Shown: positions 17,699-26,745, numbered from the stretch's first letter. The stretch: 64,000 bases of DNA from Nitriliruptoraceae bacterium (GCA_018401275.1 JAGYKW010000001.1:372001-436000); one strand, 5' to 3'. Program-made: numbers and translations. Notes: generated by a model not told the origin, from the letters alone.

Positions 17699-18241
17699 CT
17701 AGCCGGGATGCATCGGGAGGAGCGTCGGCCCGTCAGGACCTTCGTCCTCCGCGGCAGGGGGCTGCATGACGGAACCGCCCGGCCCGGCGCGCTTCGGGTC
17801 GAAGCGGTCGAAGACGTCCTGCGCGCCGGGCAGCGCGTCGACGGCGTGCTGGAGCGGATGCAGGAACGGGAGCGCCGTCGGGTCGAGCTCCTCGGCCGCC
17901 AGGAACTCATCGAGCGAGCCGTCATCGGCGAACAGCGCGGCGGTCACGTGCGGGGTGTGGCGGCGTGCACCGAAGATGGCGACCACCGCGTCGCTGCCGG
18001 CGACGTCCGCCTCCGCGACGAACCCCCAACAGGGCACGCCGTCACCGGTCAGATGCTCCGCTGCCAGCTCCGCGAGGACCTCGTGACGCAGCTGGTCGTC
18101 GTCGGGCAGCGCCGGCAGCGTGAGGAGCAGGGTGCGCGCCGGGCCGGGGAGCACGACCGTGGGCGGCAGCGGCCGTGCGTGCTTCTCGACGATGTCGAGC
18201 GCTGCCTGCTGGGTGATGAAGCGCAGCTCCTCGAACTGCAC
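17699..18241 (-). CDS. Hypothetical protein downstream of ilvD
   Basis: 180 residues if it starts at the GTG at 18241, one base beyond the ilvD stop; frames upstream of that run antisense or out of frame through ilvD. I do not recognise the family. The product is acidic, has no signal peptide, membrane helix or cysteine motif, and ends in a proline/aspartate-rich tail (PPAAEDEGPDGP). The middle has predicted α/β character (WGFVAEADVAGSDAVVAIFGARRH). Codon use is like that of its neighbours and the tight spacing indicates translation with ilvD. A role in branched-chain amino-acid synthesis is not supported by sequence alone. Confidence 0.65.
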   Translation of the reverse strand: MQFEELRFITQQAALDIVEKHARPLPPTVVLPGPARTLLLTLPALPDDDQLRHEVLAELAAEHLTGDGVPCWGFVAEADVAGSDAVVAIFGARRHTPHVTAALFADDGSLDEFLAAEELDPTALPFLHPLQHAVDALPGAQDVFDRFDPKRAGPGGSVMQPPAAEDEGPDGPTLLPMHPG

Positions 18242-18242
18242 C

Positions 18243-19931
18243 TCAGACGCCGGTGGTCGCACCAGTGGACGCGGACCCGACGGTTCGGGCGTACTTCCAC
18301 AGCACGCCCGACGTGTAGCGCGGCTCGGGTGCGACCCATCGGGTGCGCCGCTCGGCGAGCACCGCGTCGTCGACCAGCAGCTCGATGCTGCGGGCCGGCA
18401 CGTCGATGCGGATGCGGTCGCCCTCGGCGACCAGCCCGATGGGTCCACCGGCGGTCGCCTCCGGTGCGACGTGACCGATGGAGAAGCCGTGGGTCGCGCC
18501 GGAGAAGCGACCGTCGGTGAGCAGCGCCACGGTGGAACCCAGCCCCGCGCCCTTGATCGCTGAGGTGACGGCGAGCATCTCGCGCATGCCCGGTCCGCCC
18601 TGTGGGCCCTCGTAGCGGATCACGACCACGTCGCCTGGCGCGATGCCACCGGTCAGCACCGCGGTCATCGCGTCGCGCTCGCCGTCGAACACGCGCGCCG
18701 GACCCTCGAAGACGAGCTGCTCGCTCGGGATGCCCGCGACCTTCACGACCGCCCCGTCGGGAGCGAGCGAGCCGCGCAGGATCGCCATGCCACCGTCGAC
18801 GTGGATCGGGTCGGAGATCGGATGGACGATCACGCCATCAGGGGCCGGCGGATCGAGCTCGGCGAGCTCCTCGGCCATCGTGCGTCCCGAGACCGTGAGC
18901 GCGTCGCCGTGCAGCAGGCCCGCCTCGAGCAGCTCGCGCAGCACGACGGGGACGCCGCCGATCCGGTCGAGGTCGTTCATGACGTAGCGCCCGCCCGGCT
19001 TCGTGTCCGCGATGTGGGGCACGCGGCGCGCGATGCGGTCGAAGTCGTCGATGGACAGCTCCACACGCGCCTCGGCGGCGATGGCCAGCAGGTGCAGCAC
19101 GGCGTTCGTCGAGCCACCGACCGCGCTGACCACGCTGATCGCGTTCTCGAGCGCCTCGCGCGTCACGATGTCGCGTGCGGTGATGCCACGCTCCAAGAGG
19201 TTCACGACGGCCTCGCCACTGCGCACGGCGAACGCGTCGCGCCGCGGGTCAGGGGCGGACGGTGAGGCTGAACCGATGAGCGCGAGGCCCATCGCCTCGA
19301 TGGCCGACGCCATCGTGTTCGCGGTGAACATGCCACCGCACGAGCCCTCGGTCGGGCAGGCAGCCCGTTCGATCTGGCTGAGTCGTGCGTCGTCGATCTG
19401 GCCGCTGGCATGGGCGCCGACGGCCTCGAACACGTCCTGGATCGTCACGTCCTTGTCGTCCACGCGGCCCGGGAGGATCGACCCGCCGTAGAGGAACACG
19501 TTCGGGACGTCGAGCCGGACGGCCGCCATCACCATGCCGGGCAACGACTTGTCACAGCCCGCGAGCGTGACCATGCCGTCGAGACGTTCCGCGTGCATCA
19601 CGGTCTCGACGGAGTCCGCGATCACCTCACGGCTGACGAGGGACGCACGCATGCCCTCGTGGCCCATGGAGATGCCGTCGGACACGGCGATGGTCGTGAA
19701 CTCGATCGGGAAGCCGCCCGCCGAACGCACGCCCTCCTTCGCCTGCTTCGCCAGCCGCGCGAGCGGCAGGTTGCACGGCGTGACCTCGTTCCAGGACGAC
19801 GCGACGCCCACCTGCGGGCGGCTCCAGTCCGCATCGGTCATCCCGATCGCACGCAGCATGGCGCGCGCCGGTGCACGCTCCGGGCCGTCGGTGACGTCGC
19901 GGCTGCGGTGCTTCGGGTCGGAGATCGGCAT
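18243..19931 (-). CDS. ilvD: Dihydroxy-acid dehydratase
   Basis: 562 residues, the normal IlvD length. Third enzyme of the common valine/isoleucine pathway: it dehydrates 2,3-dihydroxy-3-methylbutanoate or -pentanoate to the 2-keto acids, using an Fe-S cluster. Cluster-type cysteines are in [17 protein letters not shown] and [16 protein letters not shown]. The C-terminal half keeps the TDGRFSG block. The ATG at 19931 is preceded by a −10 (TACCGT on the minus strand, 19997–20002) shared with the divergent thioesterase. A hypothetical gene follows with no gap. No other ilv gene is nearby. Confidence 0.97.
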   Translation of the reverse strand: MPISDPKHRSRDVTDGPERAPARAMLRAIGMTDADWSRPQVGVASSWNEVTPCNLPLARLAKQAKEGVRSAGGFPIEFTTIAVSDGISMGHEGMRASLVSREVIADSVETVMHAERLDGMVTLAGCDKSLPGMVMAAVRLDVPNVFLYGGSILPGRVDDKDVTIQDVFEAVGAHASGQIDDARLSQIERAACPTEGSCGGMFTANTMASAIEAMGLALIGSASPSAPDPRRDAFAVRSGEAVVNLLERGITARDIVTREALENAISVVSAVGGSTNAVLHLLAIAAEARVELSIDDFDRIARRVPHIADTKPGGRYVMNDLDRIGGVPVVLRELLEAGLLHGDALTVSGRTMAEELAELDPPAPDGVIVHPISDPIHVDGGMAILRGSLAPDGAVVKVAGIPSEQLVFEGPARVFDGERDAMTAVLTGGIAPGDVVVIRYEGPQGGPGMREMLAVTSAIKGAGLGSTVALLTDGRFSGATHGFSIGHVAPEATAGGPIGLVAEGDRIRIDVPARSIELLVDDAVLAERRTRWVAPEPRYTSGVLWKYARTVGSASTGATTGV

Positions 19932-19996
19932 GCTCGCCTCGAGGTCGTGGACTCGGTCCGCGGCCGACCCGATCGAGCCGGGCCGCTTGGGGCACG

Positions 19997-20006
19997 ACGG
20001 TACCGT
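19997..20006. promoter_or_regulatory. Palindromic bidirectional −10 (ilvD / thioesterase)
   Basis: The ten bases ACGGTACCGT are their own reverse complement and give TACCGT on both strands (20001–20006 plus, 19997–20002 minus). The predicted start for the thioesterase is near 20013, for ilvD near 19990. It could equally be a small binding site; the −10 reading rests on fit to TAnnnT and placement. Confidence 0.45.
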
Positions 20007-20030
20007 TCGGCTTCACGAGGAGGTCTGGGC

Positions 20031-20525
20031 ATGGCAGGAGTGTTCGGTGCGGAGGTGGACCGCGCACTCGCCGTGCTCGCCGCGGGCGGGACCCTCGAGG
20101 GTGAGGCGCTCGCTGACCTCGGCGCGATGTTCACCGACAGCTTCGGGTCGGGGACGATCGGGCTGCGCTGGGACCGGCTCTCCAGCGAGCGCGGTGAGGC
20201 CCACTTCGACGCGGTCGCGGCCCTGCACCAGCCCTCGGGCATCGTGCACGGTGGGGTCTGGTGCGCCGTGGTCGAGTCGATGGCGTCGGTCTGCGGTGCG
20301 CTGACGGCGCTGCCCCGCGGCATGGTCTGTGTCGGGGCCCACAACGCGACGGACTTCCTGCGGCCGCACCGCGAGGGTCGCGTGCTCGGCGTCGCGACCC
20401 CTATCCACGTCGGACGGACGCAGCAGCTGTGGCAGGTCGAACTCAGCCGCGCCTCCGACGGCAAGGCGCTCGCGCGCGGCCAGGTCCGGCTCGCGAACAT
20501 CGACCCCGCACAGCTCGGCGGTTGA
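20031..20525 (+). CDS. PaaI-type hotdog thioesterase
   Basis: 164 residues. The hotdog-fold signature is clear: HQPSGIVHGGVWCAVVESMAS near residue 65–85, with the HGG loop and the catalytic acid of VVES, then the CVGAHNATDFLRPHREG strand. Such proteins hydrolyse acyl- or aryl-CoA thioesters as homotetramers; the substrate is unknown. The ATG at 20031 has GAGGAGG seven to thirteen bases upstream. It lies between ilvD (divergent, sharing the promoter) and gltB, from which it is separated by a new promoter at 20535, so it is probably monocistronic. Confidence 0.9.
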   Translation: MAGVFGAEVDRALAVLAAGGTLEGEALADLGAMFTDSFGSGTIGLRWDRLSSERGEAHFDAVAALHQPSGIVHGGVWCAVVESMASVCGALTALPRGMVCVGAHNATDFLRPHREGRVLGVATPIHVGRTQQLWQVELSRASDGKALARGQVRLANIDPAQLGG

Positions 20526-20534
20526 TCGACGCGG

Positions 20535-20540
20535 TATCCT
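20535..20540 (+). promoter_or_regulatory. −10 element for gltB
   Basis: TATCCT, the best −10 match in the gap, giving a predicted start near 20547 and a 107-base untranslated leader. Confidence 0.45.
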
Positions 20541-20546
20541 CCCGGG

Positions 20547-20653
20547 TCGAGCAACGGCGCTCCCCACTTCCAGGACCAGTCCGGTCCGCCCCGGGAGGCC
20601 GTTGACAGCCTCTGCGGTGCGGACCCTGAGAACGCCCGCATCCGGAGGCCCTG
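20547..20653 (+). promoter_or_regulatory. Structured 5' leader of gltB
   Basis: Two short hairpins can be drawn: GGACC (20573–20577) with GGTCC (20583–20587), and GAGGC (20595–20599) with GCCTC (20608–20612). A further CCCGGG/CCCCGGG pairing could close the 5' part. It ends in GGAGG seven bases before the ATG. I find no match to the known glutamine riboswitch cores and no uORF with glutamine codons, so regulation is only suggested by its length and structure. Confidence 0.3.
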
Positions 20654-23600
20654 ATGCCGACCGCTCCCGCAGCACCGTCCGCTGTCGCACCGTCGCACGT
20701 CGCGATGTCGCACTTCGCCCTGCCGTCCGAGCGTGACGCGTGCGGGATCGGCTTCGTCGCACGCAGCGACGGCCAGCCCACCCGCGCCGTCGTGCAGCTC
20801 GCGCTCGACGGGCTGTGCGGAGTCCGCCACCGTGGTGCGGTCGCTGCGGACGCCAAGTCGGGCGATGGTGCTGGTCTGCTCACGCAGCTGCCGCAGGCGC
20901 TGCTGCGCAACTGGGCCCGCGAGCAGGGCGCGACCGTCGCGGACGACGAGCTGCTCGGCCTCGCGTTCCTGTTCCTCGACGGCCGCAGCGGTGCGGACGG
21001 TGACGTTGCCCGTTCCGCGGCGCGTGAGGGGTTCTCCGCAGCGTGCGCGACCGAGCAGGTCGACCTCGTCGCCTGGCGTGACGTCCCCCATGTGGTCGAC
21101 GCGATCGGCCAGCTCGCGCGCGACCGCATGCCCGCGCTGGTCCAAGCGATCCTGCGCCGGCCGGCCGGGCTCGATGACCGTGCCGCCGAGCAGCTCGCCT
21201 ACCGCGTGCGCCGTCGCGCCGTGCGCTCCGCGAAGGCCGCCGGCGCGGAGCTGTACGCCGCGAGCTGCTCGTTCCTCACCGTGACCTACAAGGCGATGGC
21301 CGATGCCGCGCAGCTCGGGGGCTTCTACCCCGACCTGTCCGACGAGGGTTTCATCTCCGCGCTCGCCGTCTTCCACTCGCGGTTCTCGACGAACACGGTG
21401 CCGACGTGGCAGCGTGCCCAGCCCTTCCGCATGCTGTGTCATAACGGCGAGATCAACACGATCGAGGGCAACGCGAACCTGATGCAGGCGCGCGAGGGCC
21501 AGTTGGCGGCCGGCGCGCTGTCGATCGATGGTGTCGACTGGTGCGACCCGGAGCTGCTCCCACCGGTGATCGACGTCGACCAGTCCGACTCGGCGAAGCT
21601 CGATGCGGCGATGGAGCTGCTCGTGCACGGAGGGCGCGACATCCGTCACGCGCAGGCGATGCTGGTGCCGCAGGCGTGGCAGAACAGCCGCTCGATCGCG
21701 CCCGACATCCGCGACTTCTACCGCTACCACGCGTGCCTCGTGGAGCCGTGGGACGGTCCGGCCGCGCTCATCTTCACCGACGGCGTGCGTGTGGGTGCGG
21801 CGCTGGACCGCAACGGCCTGCGTCCGTTGCGCTTCCACGTCCGCTCCGACGGGATGATCATCGCCGCGAGCGAGGTCGGTGCGATCCGCGTCGAGCTCCC
21901 CGAGGGTGCTGCGCCCGTCACCGTGCGCCGTGGCCGGCTCGGGCCCGGTCAGATGCTGTGCGTCGACCCGGAGGCCGGCGGCCTGCAGGACGATGACGCC
22001 ATCAAGCATGCGCTCGCCGCCCGTGCGCCCTACGGCGGCTGGCTCGCGGACAACCTGATCGAGGCTCCGACCGGTCAGCCGGTCGAGCACGTCGGCGACG
22101 ACCTCGTGCGGCGCCAGCTCGCCTTCGGGTTCACGAAGGAGGAGGTCACCTCGGTGCTGCGTCCGATGGCGACGCAGGGCAAGGAGGCGATCTCCTCGAT
22201 GGGTGACGACACCCCGATCGAGGTGCTCTCGCTCGTGCACCGCCCGGTCTCGCACCTGCTCAAGCAGCGCTTCGCGCAGGTCACCAACCCTCCGATCGAC
22301 CACCTGCGCGAGCGCGAGGTCATGAGCATCCGGACGCGGCTCGGTCGGCGCGCACCGCTGCTCACCGAGGGTCCTGACGTCGCGCGGCTCGTCGAGCTCG
22401 ACTCGTTCATGCTCACGCCGGAGGGTCTGCGCCGGCTGGCGATGGACCCGCGTCTGCCGTGGCCCGTCATGGCTGTCGACGCGACGTTCCCCGTCGCCGA
22501 GGGTCCTGTGGGGCTCGAGCGCGCGCTCGAGCGTCTCGGTGAGGAGGCGCTGGGTCACGTGCACGACGGGGCCGGGATCCTCGTGGTCAGCGATGTCAGC
22601 GTGGACGTCGAGCGCTGCCGCGTCCCGATCCTGCTCGCGGTCGGTGCGGTCCACCAGCGACTCGTCGCGGCGGGCGTGCGCACGCGCGCGTCGATCGTGG
22701 CCGAGACCGATGAGGCACGCACGACGCACGATGCGGCGACGCTGCTCGGGTACGGCGCGGACGCGATCTCGCCGAGGCTCGTGCTCGAGACGATCGCGCA
22801 CCTCGCCGACGAGGACCGCATCGGCGGCGACAACCCGACCGCCTCGGAGGCGCAGCACCGCTACCGCTCCGCTCTCGAGGACGGCGTGCGCAAGATCATG
22901 TCGAAGATGGGCATCTCGGTGCTCGACTCGTACCGCTCGGCGCAGATCTTCGAGGCGCTCGGGCTCGGCCCTGAGGTCGTCGCCCGCTGCTTCACCGGCA
23001 CCGTGTCGGTGCTCGGTGGGCACGGCTTCAGCGACCTGGCGCGCACCGTGCTCGAGCAGCACGCGCATGCCTTCGCAGGTGATCTCAGCGAGGACTCTGA
23101 CGCCGTGCTCCCGAGCCCGGGGATCATCAAGTGGCGCAAGGGCGGCGAGTTCCACGACATGTCCAAGCCGGTCATCGACACCCTGCACGATGCGCTGGGG
23201 CTCGGACGGGCACCGAAGACCACACCGTTCGTGCTCGACGGCGCCGGGAAGGAGGACGTCGACGGTCCGACGGCCGCGCTCGTGCGTCAGGCGGCCGGAG
23301 AGGGGCGGACCGACCTCTACCGCGTCTTCAGCGAGACGGTGAGGTCGAGGCCGCCGGCGTTCCCGCGCGACCTGCTCGCGTTCGACACGTCGCGCCCGTC
23401 CGTCCCGCTCGAGGAGGTGGAACCGGTCGAGGCCGTCACGCGGCGGTTCTCCACGGGCGCGATGTCGCACGGCGCGCTCTCCAAGGAGGCGCACGAGACG
23501 CTCGCCGCAGCCCTGAACATGATCGGTGGCCGTGCCAACTCGGGCGAGGGTGGCGAGAGTCCGCACCGTTTCCGCACGCGGGGGAGCGCGCTCGACCTCG

Positions 23601-25306
23601 ACTGCCGCATCAAGCAGGTCGCCTCGGGACGTTTCGGGGTCACGCCGGAGTACCTCGCGAACGCCGAGGTGCTCCAGATCAAGATGGCGCAGGGGTCGAA
23701 GCCCGGCGAGGGCGGCCAGATCCCGGGCCACAAGGTCATCGACGAGATCGCACGCCTGCGGCACACCACGCCGGGCGTGACGCTCATCAGCCCTCCGCCT
23801 CACCACGACATCTACTCCATCGAGGACCTCGCCCAGCTGATCTTCGATCTCAAGCAGGTGAACCCCGCCGCGCTCATCGACGTGAAGCTCGTGTCGCTCT
23901 CGGGCATCGGCACGATCGCTGCCGGCGTCGTCAAGGCCCTCGCCGACTCGATCCACATCTCGGGCAACGACGGCGGGACGGGTGCGTCGCCGCTGTCATC
24001 GATCCAGCATGCGGGGATGCCGTGGGAGCTCGGGCTCGCCGAGGTCCAGCAGACGCTGCGCGAGAACGGGCTGCGTGGCCGCGTGCGTCTCCGGGTCGAC
24101 GGTGGCTTCAAGACGGGGCATGACGTCATGCTCGCGGCGCTGCTCGGTGCCGACGAGTACGCGTTCGGGACGGCTGCGCTGTTCGCTGAGGGCTGCATCA
24201 TGGCGCGCGCATGTCACCGTGACACGTGTCCCGTCGGTGTCGCGACCCAGCGCCTCGACCTGCGCGAGAAGTTCGCGGGGACGCCCGACACGGTCGCCGC
24301 CTACCTCGTCATGGTCGCCGAGGAGGTCCGCGAGCTGCTCGCGGCCGCAGGCTTCCGCAGCCTCGACGAGGCGATCGGACGCGTCGACGCGCTCACCCGA
24401 CGCGCTGACCTCGAGGGGATCGCCGCGCGGCTCGAGGTGGGTGCGCTGCTGCGCGACCCGGAGGTCGGTGAGCGCCACTTCATCGCGCGCGAAGCGATCC
24501 AGGACCCTCGCTCGGAGCTCGGCGACAGGGTCGCGGAGGATGCGCTCGAGACGGTGTTCCTGGGCGGCATCAGCGAGTTCGCCTACGACATCGGTCCGGC
24601 GGACCGCACCGTCGGAGCTCGCCTCGGTGGCGCCGTCGGCCTCGAGTTCGGCGAGCAGGAGCCGCCGGGCCTGGCACGCCTGCGCTTCACCGGCGCGGCA
24701 GGACAGTCCTTCGGTGCGTTCGTCACCAGCGGTGTCGAGCTCGTGCTCGAGGGCGAGGCGAACGACTACGTCGGCAAGGGCCTCGGTGGTGGACGCATCG
24801 TCATCCGCCCGCCCGCCGACGATGCGGGGGAGCCGGTGCTGCTCGGCAACACCGTCCTGTACGGAGCGACCGGCGGCCAGCTGTTCGCTGCGGGCCGGGC
24901 CGGCGAGCGCTTCGCCGTGCGCAACTCCGGTGCGACCGCCGTCGTCGAAGGGGTGGGTGACCATGCCTGCGAGTACATGACCGGTGGCACGGTCGTCGTC
25001 CTCGGTCCGACGGGCGCGAACATCGGCGCCGGGATGAGTGGCGGCCGTTGCTTCGTGCTCGACACCGACGGCGAGATGCTCGCGCGCGTCAACCGGCAGC
25101 TCGTCGAGGCGGCTCGCCCGTCGCAGGCGGAGCTCGGTGAGGTCGCCGAGCTGCTGCGTGAGCATGTCGCGGTGACCGGATCGACCATCGGTGAACGGCT
25201 GCTCGCGGACTGGACGTCCTCGAGCCGCCAGCTATGGCGCATCGCTCCGGCGTCGGAGGGCGATCGCACCTCCACGGCCGGTGCGACGAGCAGCGCGAAC
25301 GGCTGA
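20654..25306 (+). CDS. gltB: Glutamate synthase, large subunit
   Basis: 1550 residues, full length. Class-II glutamine amidotransferase domain first (residues ~30–430): the nucleophile is Cys30 in ERDACGIGF, which requires removal of a 29-residue propeptide. A central linker follows, then the FMN/2-oxoglutarate synthase domain (~840–1260, with GRANSGEGGES, GGTGASPLSS and the 3Fe-4S ligands in CHRDTCPVGVATQ) and the C-terminal β-helix GXGXG domain (~1290–1500). It makes two glutamates from glutamine and 2-oxoglutarate. The ATG has GGAGG upstream. The small subunit gltD, normally the next gene, is absent from this window, so it must lie elsewhere or be replaced by a ferredoxin-type donor. Confidence 0.97.
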   Translation: MPTAPAAPSAVAPSHVAMSHFALPSERDACGIGFVARSDGQPTRAVVQLALDGLCGVRHRGAVAADAKSGDGAGLLTQLPQALLRNWAREQGATVADDELLGLAFLFLDGRSGADGDVARSAAREGFSAACATEQVDLVAWRDVPHVVDAIGQLARDRMPALVQAILRRPAGLDDRAAEQLAYRVRRRAVRSAKAAGAELYAASCSFLTVTYKAMADAAQLGGFYPDLSDEGFISALAVFHSRFSTNTVPTWQRAQPFRMLCHNGEINTIEGNANLMQAREGQLAAGALSIDGVDWCDPELLPPVIDVDQSDSAKLDAAMELLVHGGRDIRHAQAMLVPQAWQNSRSIAPDIRDFYRYHACLVEPWDGPAALIFTDGVRVGAALDRNGLRPLRFHVRSDGMIIAASEVGAIRVELPEGAAPVTVRRGRLGPGQMLCVDPEAGGLQDDDAIKHALAARAPYGGWLADNLIEAPTGQPVEHVGDDLVRRQLAFGFTKEEVTSVLRPMATQGKEAISSMGDDTPIEVLSLVHRPVSHLLKQRFAQVTNPPIDHLREREVMSIRTRLGRRAPLLTEGPDVARLVELDSFMLTPEGLRRLAMDPRLPWPVMAVDATFPVAEGPVGLERALERLGEEALGHVHDGAGILVVSDVSVDVERCRVPILLAVGAVHQRLVAAGVRTRASIVAETDEARTTHDAATLLGYGADAISPRLVLETIAHLADEDRIGGDNPTASEAQHRYRSALEDGVRKIMSKMGISVLDSYRSAQIFEALGLGPEVVARCFTGTVSVLGGHGFSDLARTVLEQHAHAFAGDLSEDSDAVLPSPGIIKWRKGGEFHDMSKPVIDTLHDALGLGRAPKTTPFVLDGAGKEDVDGPTAALVRQAAGEGRTDLYRVFSETVRSRPPAFPRDLLAFDTSRPSVPLEEVEPVEAVTRRFSTGAMSHGALSKEAHETLAAALNMIGGRANSGEGGESPHRFRTRGSALDLDCRIKQVASGRFGVTPEYLANAEVLQIKMAQGSKPGEGGQIPGHKVIDEIARLRHTTPGVTLISPPPHHDIYSIEDLAQLIFDLKQVNPAALIDVKLVSLSGIGTIAAGVVKALADSIHISGNDGGTGASPLSSIQHAGMPWELGLAEVQQTLRENGLRGRVRLRVDGGFKTGHDVMLAALLGADEYAFGTAALFAEGCIMARACHRDTCPVGVATQRLDLREKFAGTPDTVAAYLVMVAEEVRELLAAAGFRSLDEAIGRVDALTRRADLEGIAARLEVGALLRDPEVGERHFIAREAIQDPRSELGDRVAEDALETVFLGGISEFAYDIGPADRTVGARLGGAVGLEFGEQEPPGLARLRFTGAAGQSFGAFVTSGVELVLEGEANDYVGKGLGGGRIVIRPPADDAGEPVLLGNTVLYGATGGQLFAAGRAGERFAVRNSGATAVVEGVGDHACEYMTGGTVVVLGPTGANIGAGMSGGRCFVLDTDGEMLARVNRQLVEAARPSQAELGEVAELLREHVAVTGSTIGERLLADWTSSSRQLWRIAPASEGDRTSTAGATSSANG

Positions 25307-25352
25307 CTCGGCGCGCAGGCTCGGAGCGGAGGCGCACGGTGGACGGACCGGG

Positions 25353-26309
25353 ATGATCGAACGGCCGGTCACCGTCACACCCGCGCAGCGACGCGTCGTC
25401 GACGAGGTGCTCGCCTGGGGCGCGCAGCGACCCCTCCCGCCCGACGGGCTCGCTGAGCGGCTGCTCGCGCGTATGACGGCAGCGATGGGCGAGTGGATCG
25501 CGCTGCGGACGGAACGCGGCCCGGCTGCCCCGCGCCCGCTGCTCGTGACGAAGACGCGCCTGTCGCGACTCGTGTGCGACGGGCTGCAGCGCGAACCAGA
25601 GCCCTACGTGCATGCCTGGGCGAACGTCCGCGGCACGATGGTCCACGCGGCCATCGAGTCCGACGTGGACGGCGCGCGCTCCGAGCCGGCCGTGGCCGTC
25701 GTCGAGCGGGCGTGGCACCGCCTGGCGACCGACCGTCCGGGCGACCCGGCGTCGATCGGTGCCTGGTTGAACGCGCGTGACGCGGGTGAGCGCGCGACGC
25801 TCATCGACGAGTCCGTCGCGCTCCTGACCGGCTTCCGGGAGGTGTGGCCCGAGCTGCGCGACGCCCCGCTGCGCGTGCGCACCGAGCAGCGCCTCGTCGT
25901 CATGCTCGCCGGCCGGGCGGTGCGCCTCCAGGGCGTCCCGGACCTGATCGTCGAGAGCCACGTGGAGGACGGCCGCGCACGCCGGCTGCTCATCGACCTC
26001 AAGACCGGCATGCCGCGCGGCCAGCGCGACCGCGACGAGCTGCGGTTCTACGCGCTGCTCGCCACGCTCGCGGGTGGTGCGCCGCCCTTCCGTTGGGCGA
26101 CGCTGTACGTGACCGAGGGCCGGCTCGAGCACGAGGACCTCTCGGAGGCCGTGCTGATGACTGCCGCGCAGCGCGTCGCGGACGCGGTCCAGCAGGCGGT
26201 CCGGCTCGAGACCGTCGCAGCGGAGGCCGAGGGCGAGCAGCTCGCCGGTGGCGCGTGGTGCGCTGGCTGCCGGCGGCGCGCCCGGTGTCCGGTCGCAGCT
26301 GCTGGATAG
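25353..26309 (+). CDS. Stand-alone Fe-S PD-(D/E)XK nuclease (Cas4/AddB/RecB-like)
   Basis: 318 residues from the ATG at 25353; frames upstream are the out-of-frame end of gltB. The nuclease core is complete: His98 (GTMVHAAIE), Glu178 (TEQRL), Asp197 (GVPDLI), Asp215-x-Lys217 (IDLKTG) and Arg/Tyr at 231–233 (RFYALL). One cysteine precedes the core (Cys75) and three follow it in the pattern C-x2-C-x5-C (303, 306, 312). That arrangement is the 4Fe-4S clamp of AddB, Cas4 and Dna2-type nucleases. There is no helicase domain and no cas gene nearby. It would cut or resect DNA ends, in repair or defence. Its TAG stop forms part of the next gene's −10, and the next gene encodes a HIRAN domain. Confidence 0.85.
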   Translation: MIERPVTVTPAQRRVVDEVLAWGAQRPLPPDGLAERLLARMTAAMGEWIALRTERGPAAPRPLLVTKTRLSRLVCDGLQREPEPYVHAWANVRGTMVHAAIESDVDGARSEPAVAVVERAWHRLATDRPGDPASIGAWLNARDAGERATLIDESVALLTGFREVWPELRDAPLRVRTEQRLVVMLAGRAVRLQGVPDLIVESHVEDGRARRLLIDLKTGMPRGQRDRDELRFYALLATLAGGAPPFRWATLYVTEGRLEHEDLSEAVLMTAAQRVADAVQQAVRLETVAAEAEGEQLAGGAWCAGCRRRARCPVAAAG

Positions 26310-26312
26310 GGT
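26307..26312 (+). promoter_or_regulatory. −10 element for the HIRAN gene, built on the nuclease stop codon
   Basis: TAGGGT: its first three bases are the TAG stop of the nuclease gene. Seven bases separate it from the ATG at 26320, predicting a leaderless mRNA. Confidence 0.5.
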
Positions 26313-26319
26313 GCTGCGC

Positions 26320-26745
26320 ATGCGCACCTCCCTCCCCGCCTTCCACACCCCGGTGCGCGGCTACGCGTTCGCCGCCGTCCCTCCGCCCCGCACGGCCGTG
26401 CTGGAGGCGGGCACACCGGTGGCGCTGCTGAGGGAGCCGGACAACCCGGCGGACCCGCTGGCCGTCGGCGTGTGGCTGCTCGAGGGCGGGCGGCCGCGCT
26501 GGCGTCTGGGCTACCTCGACCGCACCGTCGCGTCCCGGATCGCACCACGACTCGATGCGGGCGTCGGCGTCGATGCCGTGCTCGACGGCTGGGTGGAGGA
26601 GCCGGACGGTCGCTGGCGTCGGCCGCTGCTTCATCTGCGTCCGGTGGCCGAGGAGGTCGCGGTTCCGGCGCCGGATGACGCCCGGCGCTCGCTGCGTCGT
26701 CAGCCGCCGGGGGTGCAGCGCCGGCGCGTGCGGCGTCGCGGCTGA
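26320..26745 (+). CDS. HIRAN-domain protein
   Basis: 141 residues. Residues ~25–95 match the HIRAN pattern: an opening strand (VALLREPDNPADPLAVGVW) and the later RLGYLDRTVASRIAPRLDAG block. HIRAN domains bind single-stranded 3' DNA ends or stalled forks and usually sit in helicases such as HLTF or next to nucleases; here the domain stands alone. The C-terminal ~30 residues are very basic (RRLRR-type runs ending QRRRVRRRG), suiting nucleic-acid contact. It has no ribosome site, and the −10 is seven bases from the ATG. The gene follows the Fe-S nuclease by ten bases, which suggests a two-component DNA-end processing unit. Confidence 0.75.
   Translation: MRTSLPAFHTPVRGYAFAAVPPPRTAVLEAGTPVALLREPDNPADPLAVGVWLLEGGRPRWRLGYLDRTVASRIAPRLDAGVGVDAVLDGWVEEPDGRWRRPLLHLRPVAEEVAVPAPDDARRSLRRQPPGVQRRRVRRRG

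Noticed and set aside
20541-20653. Glutamine riboswitch ahead of gltB
   Set aside because: The known glutamine-I and glutamine-II cores are not found in the leader; only generic hairpins are.
19838-23956. Open frame of 1372 codons antisense to gltB
   Set aside because: It runs out through the ilvD and thioesterase genes as well, has a composition typical of reverse reading of GC-rich code (runs of R, E, D, V, L without folds), and gltB is a complete family member on the other strand.
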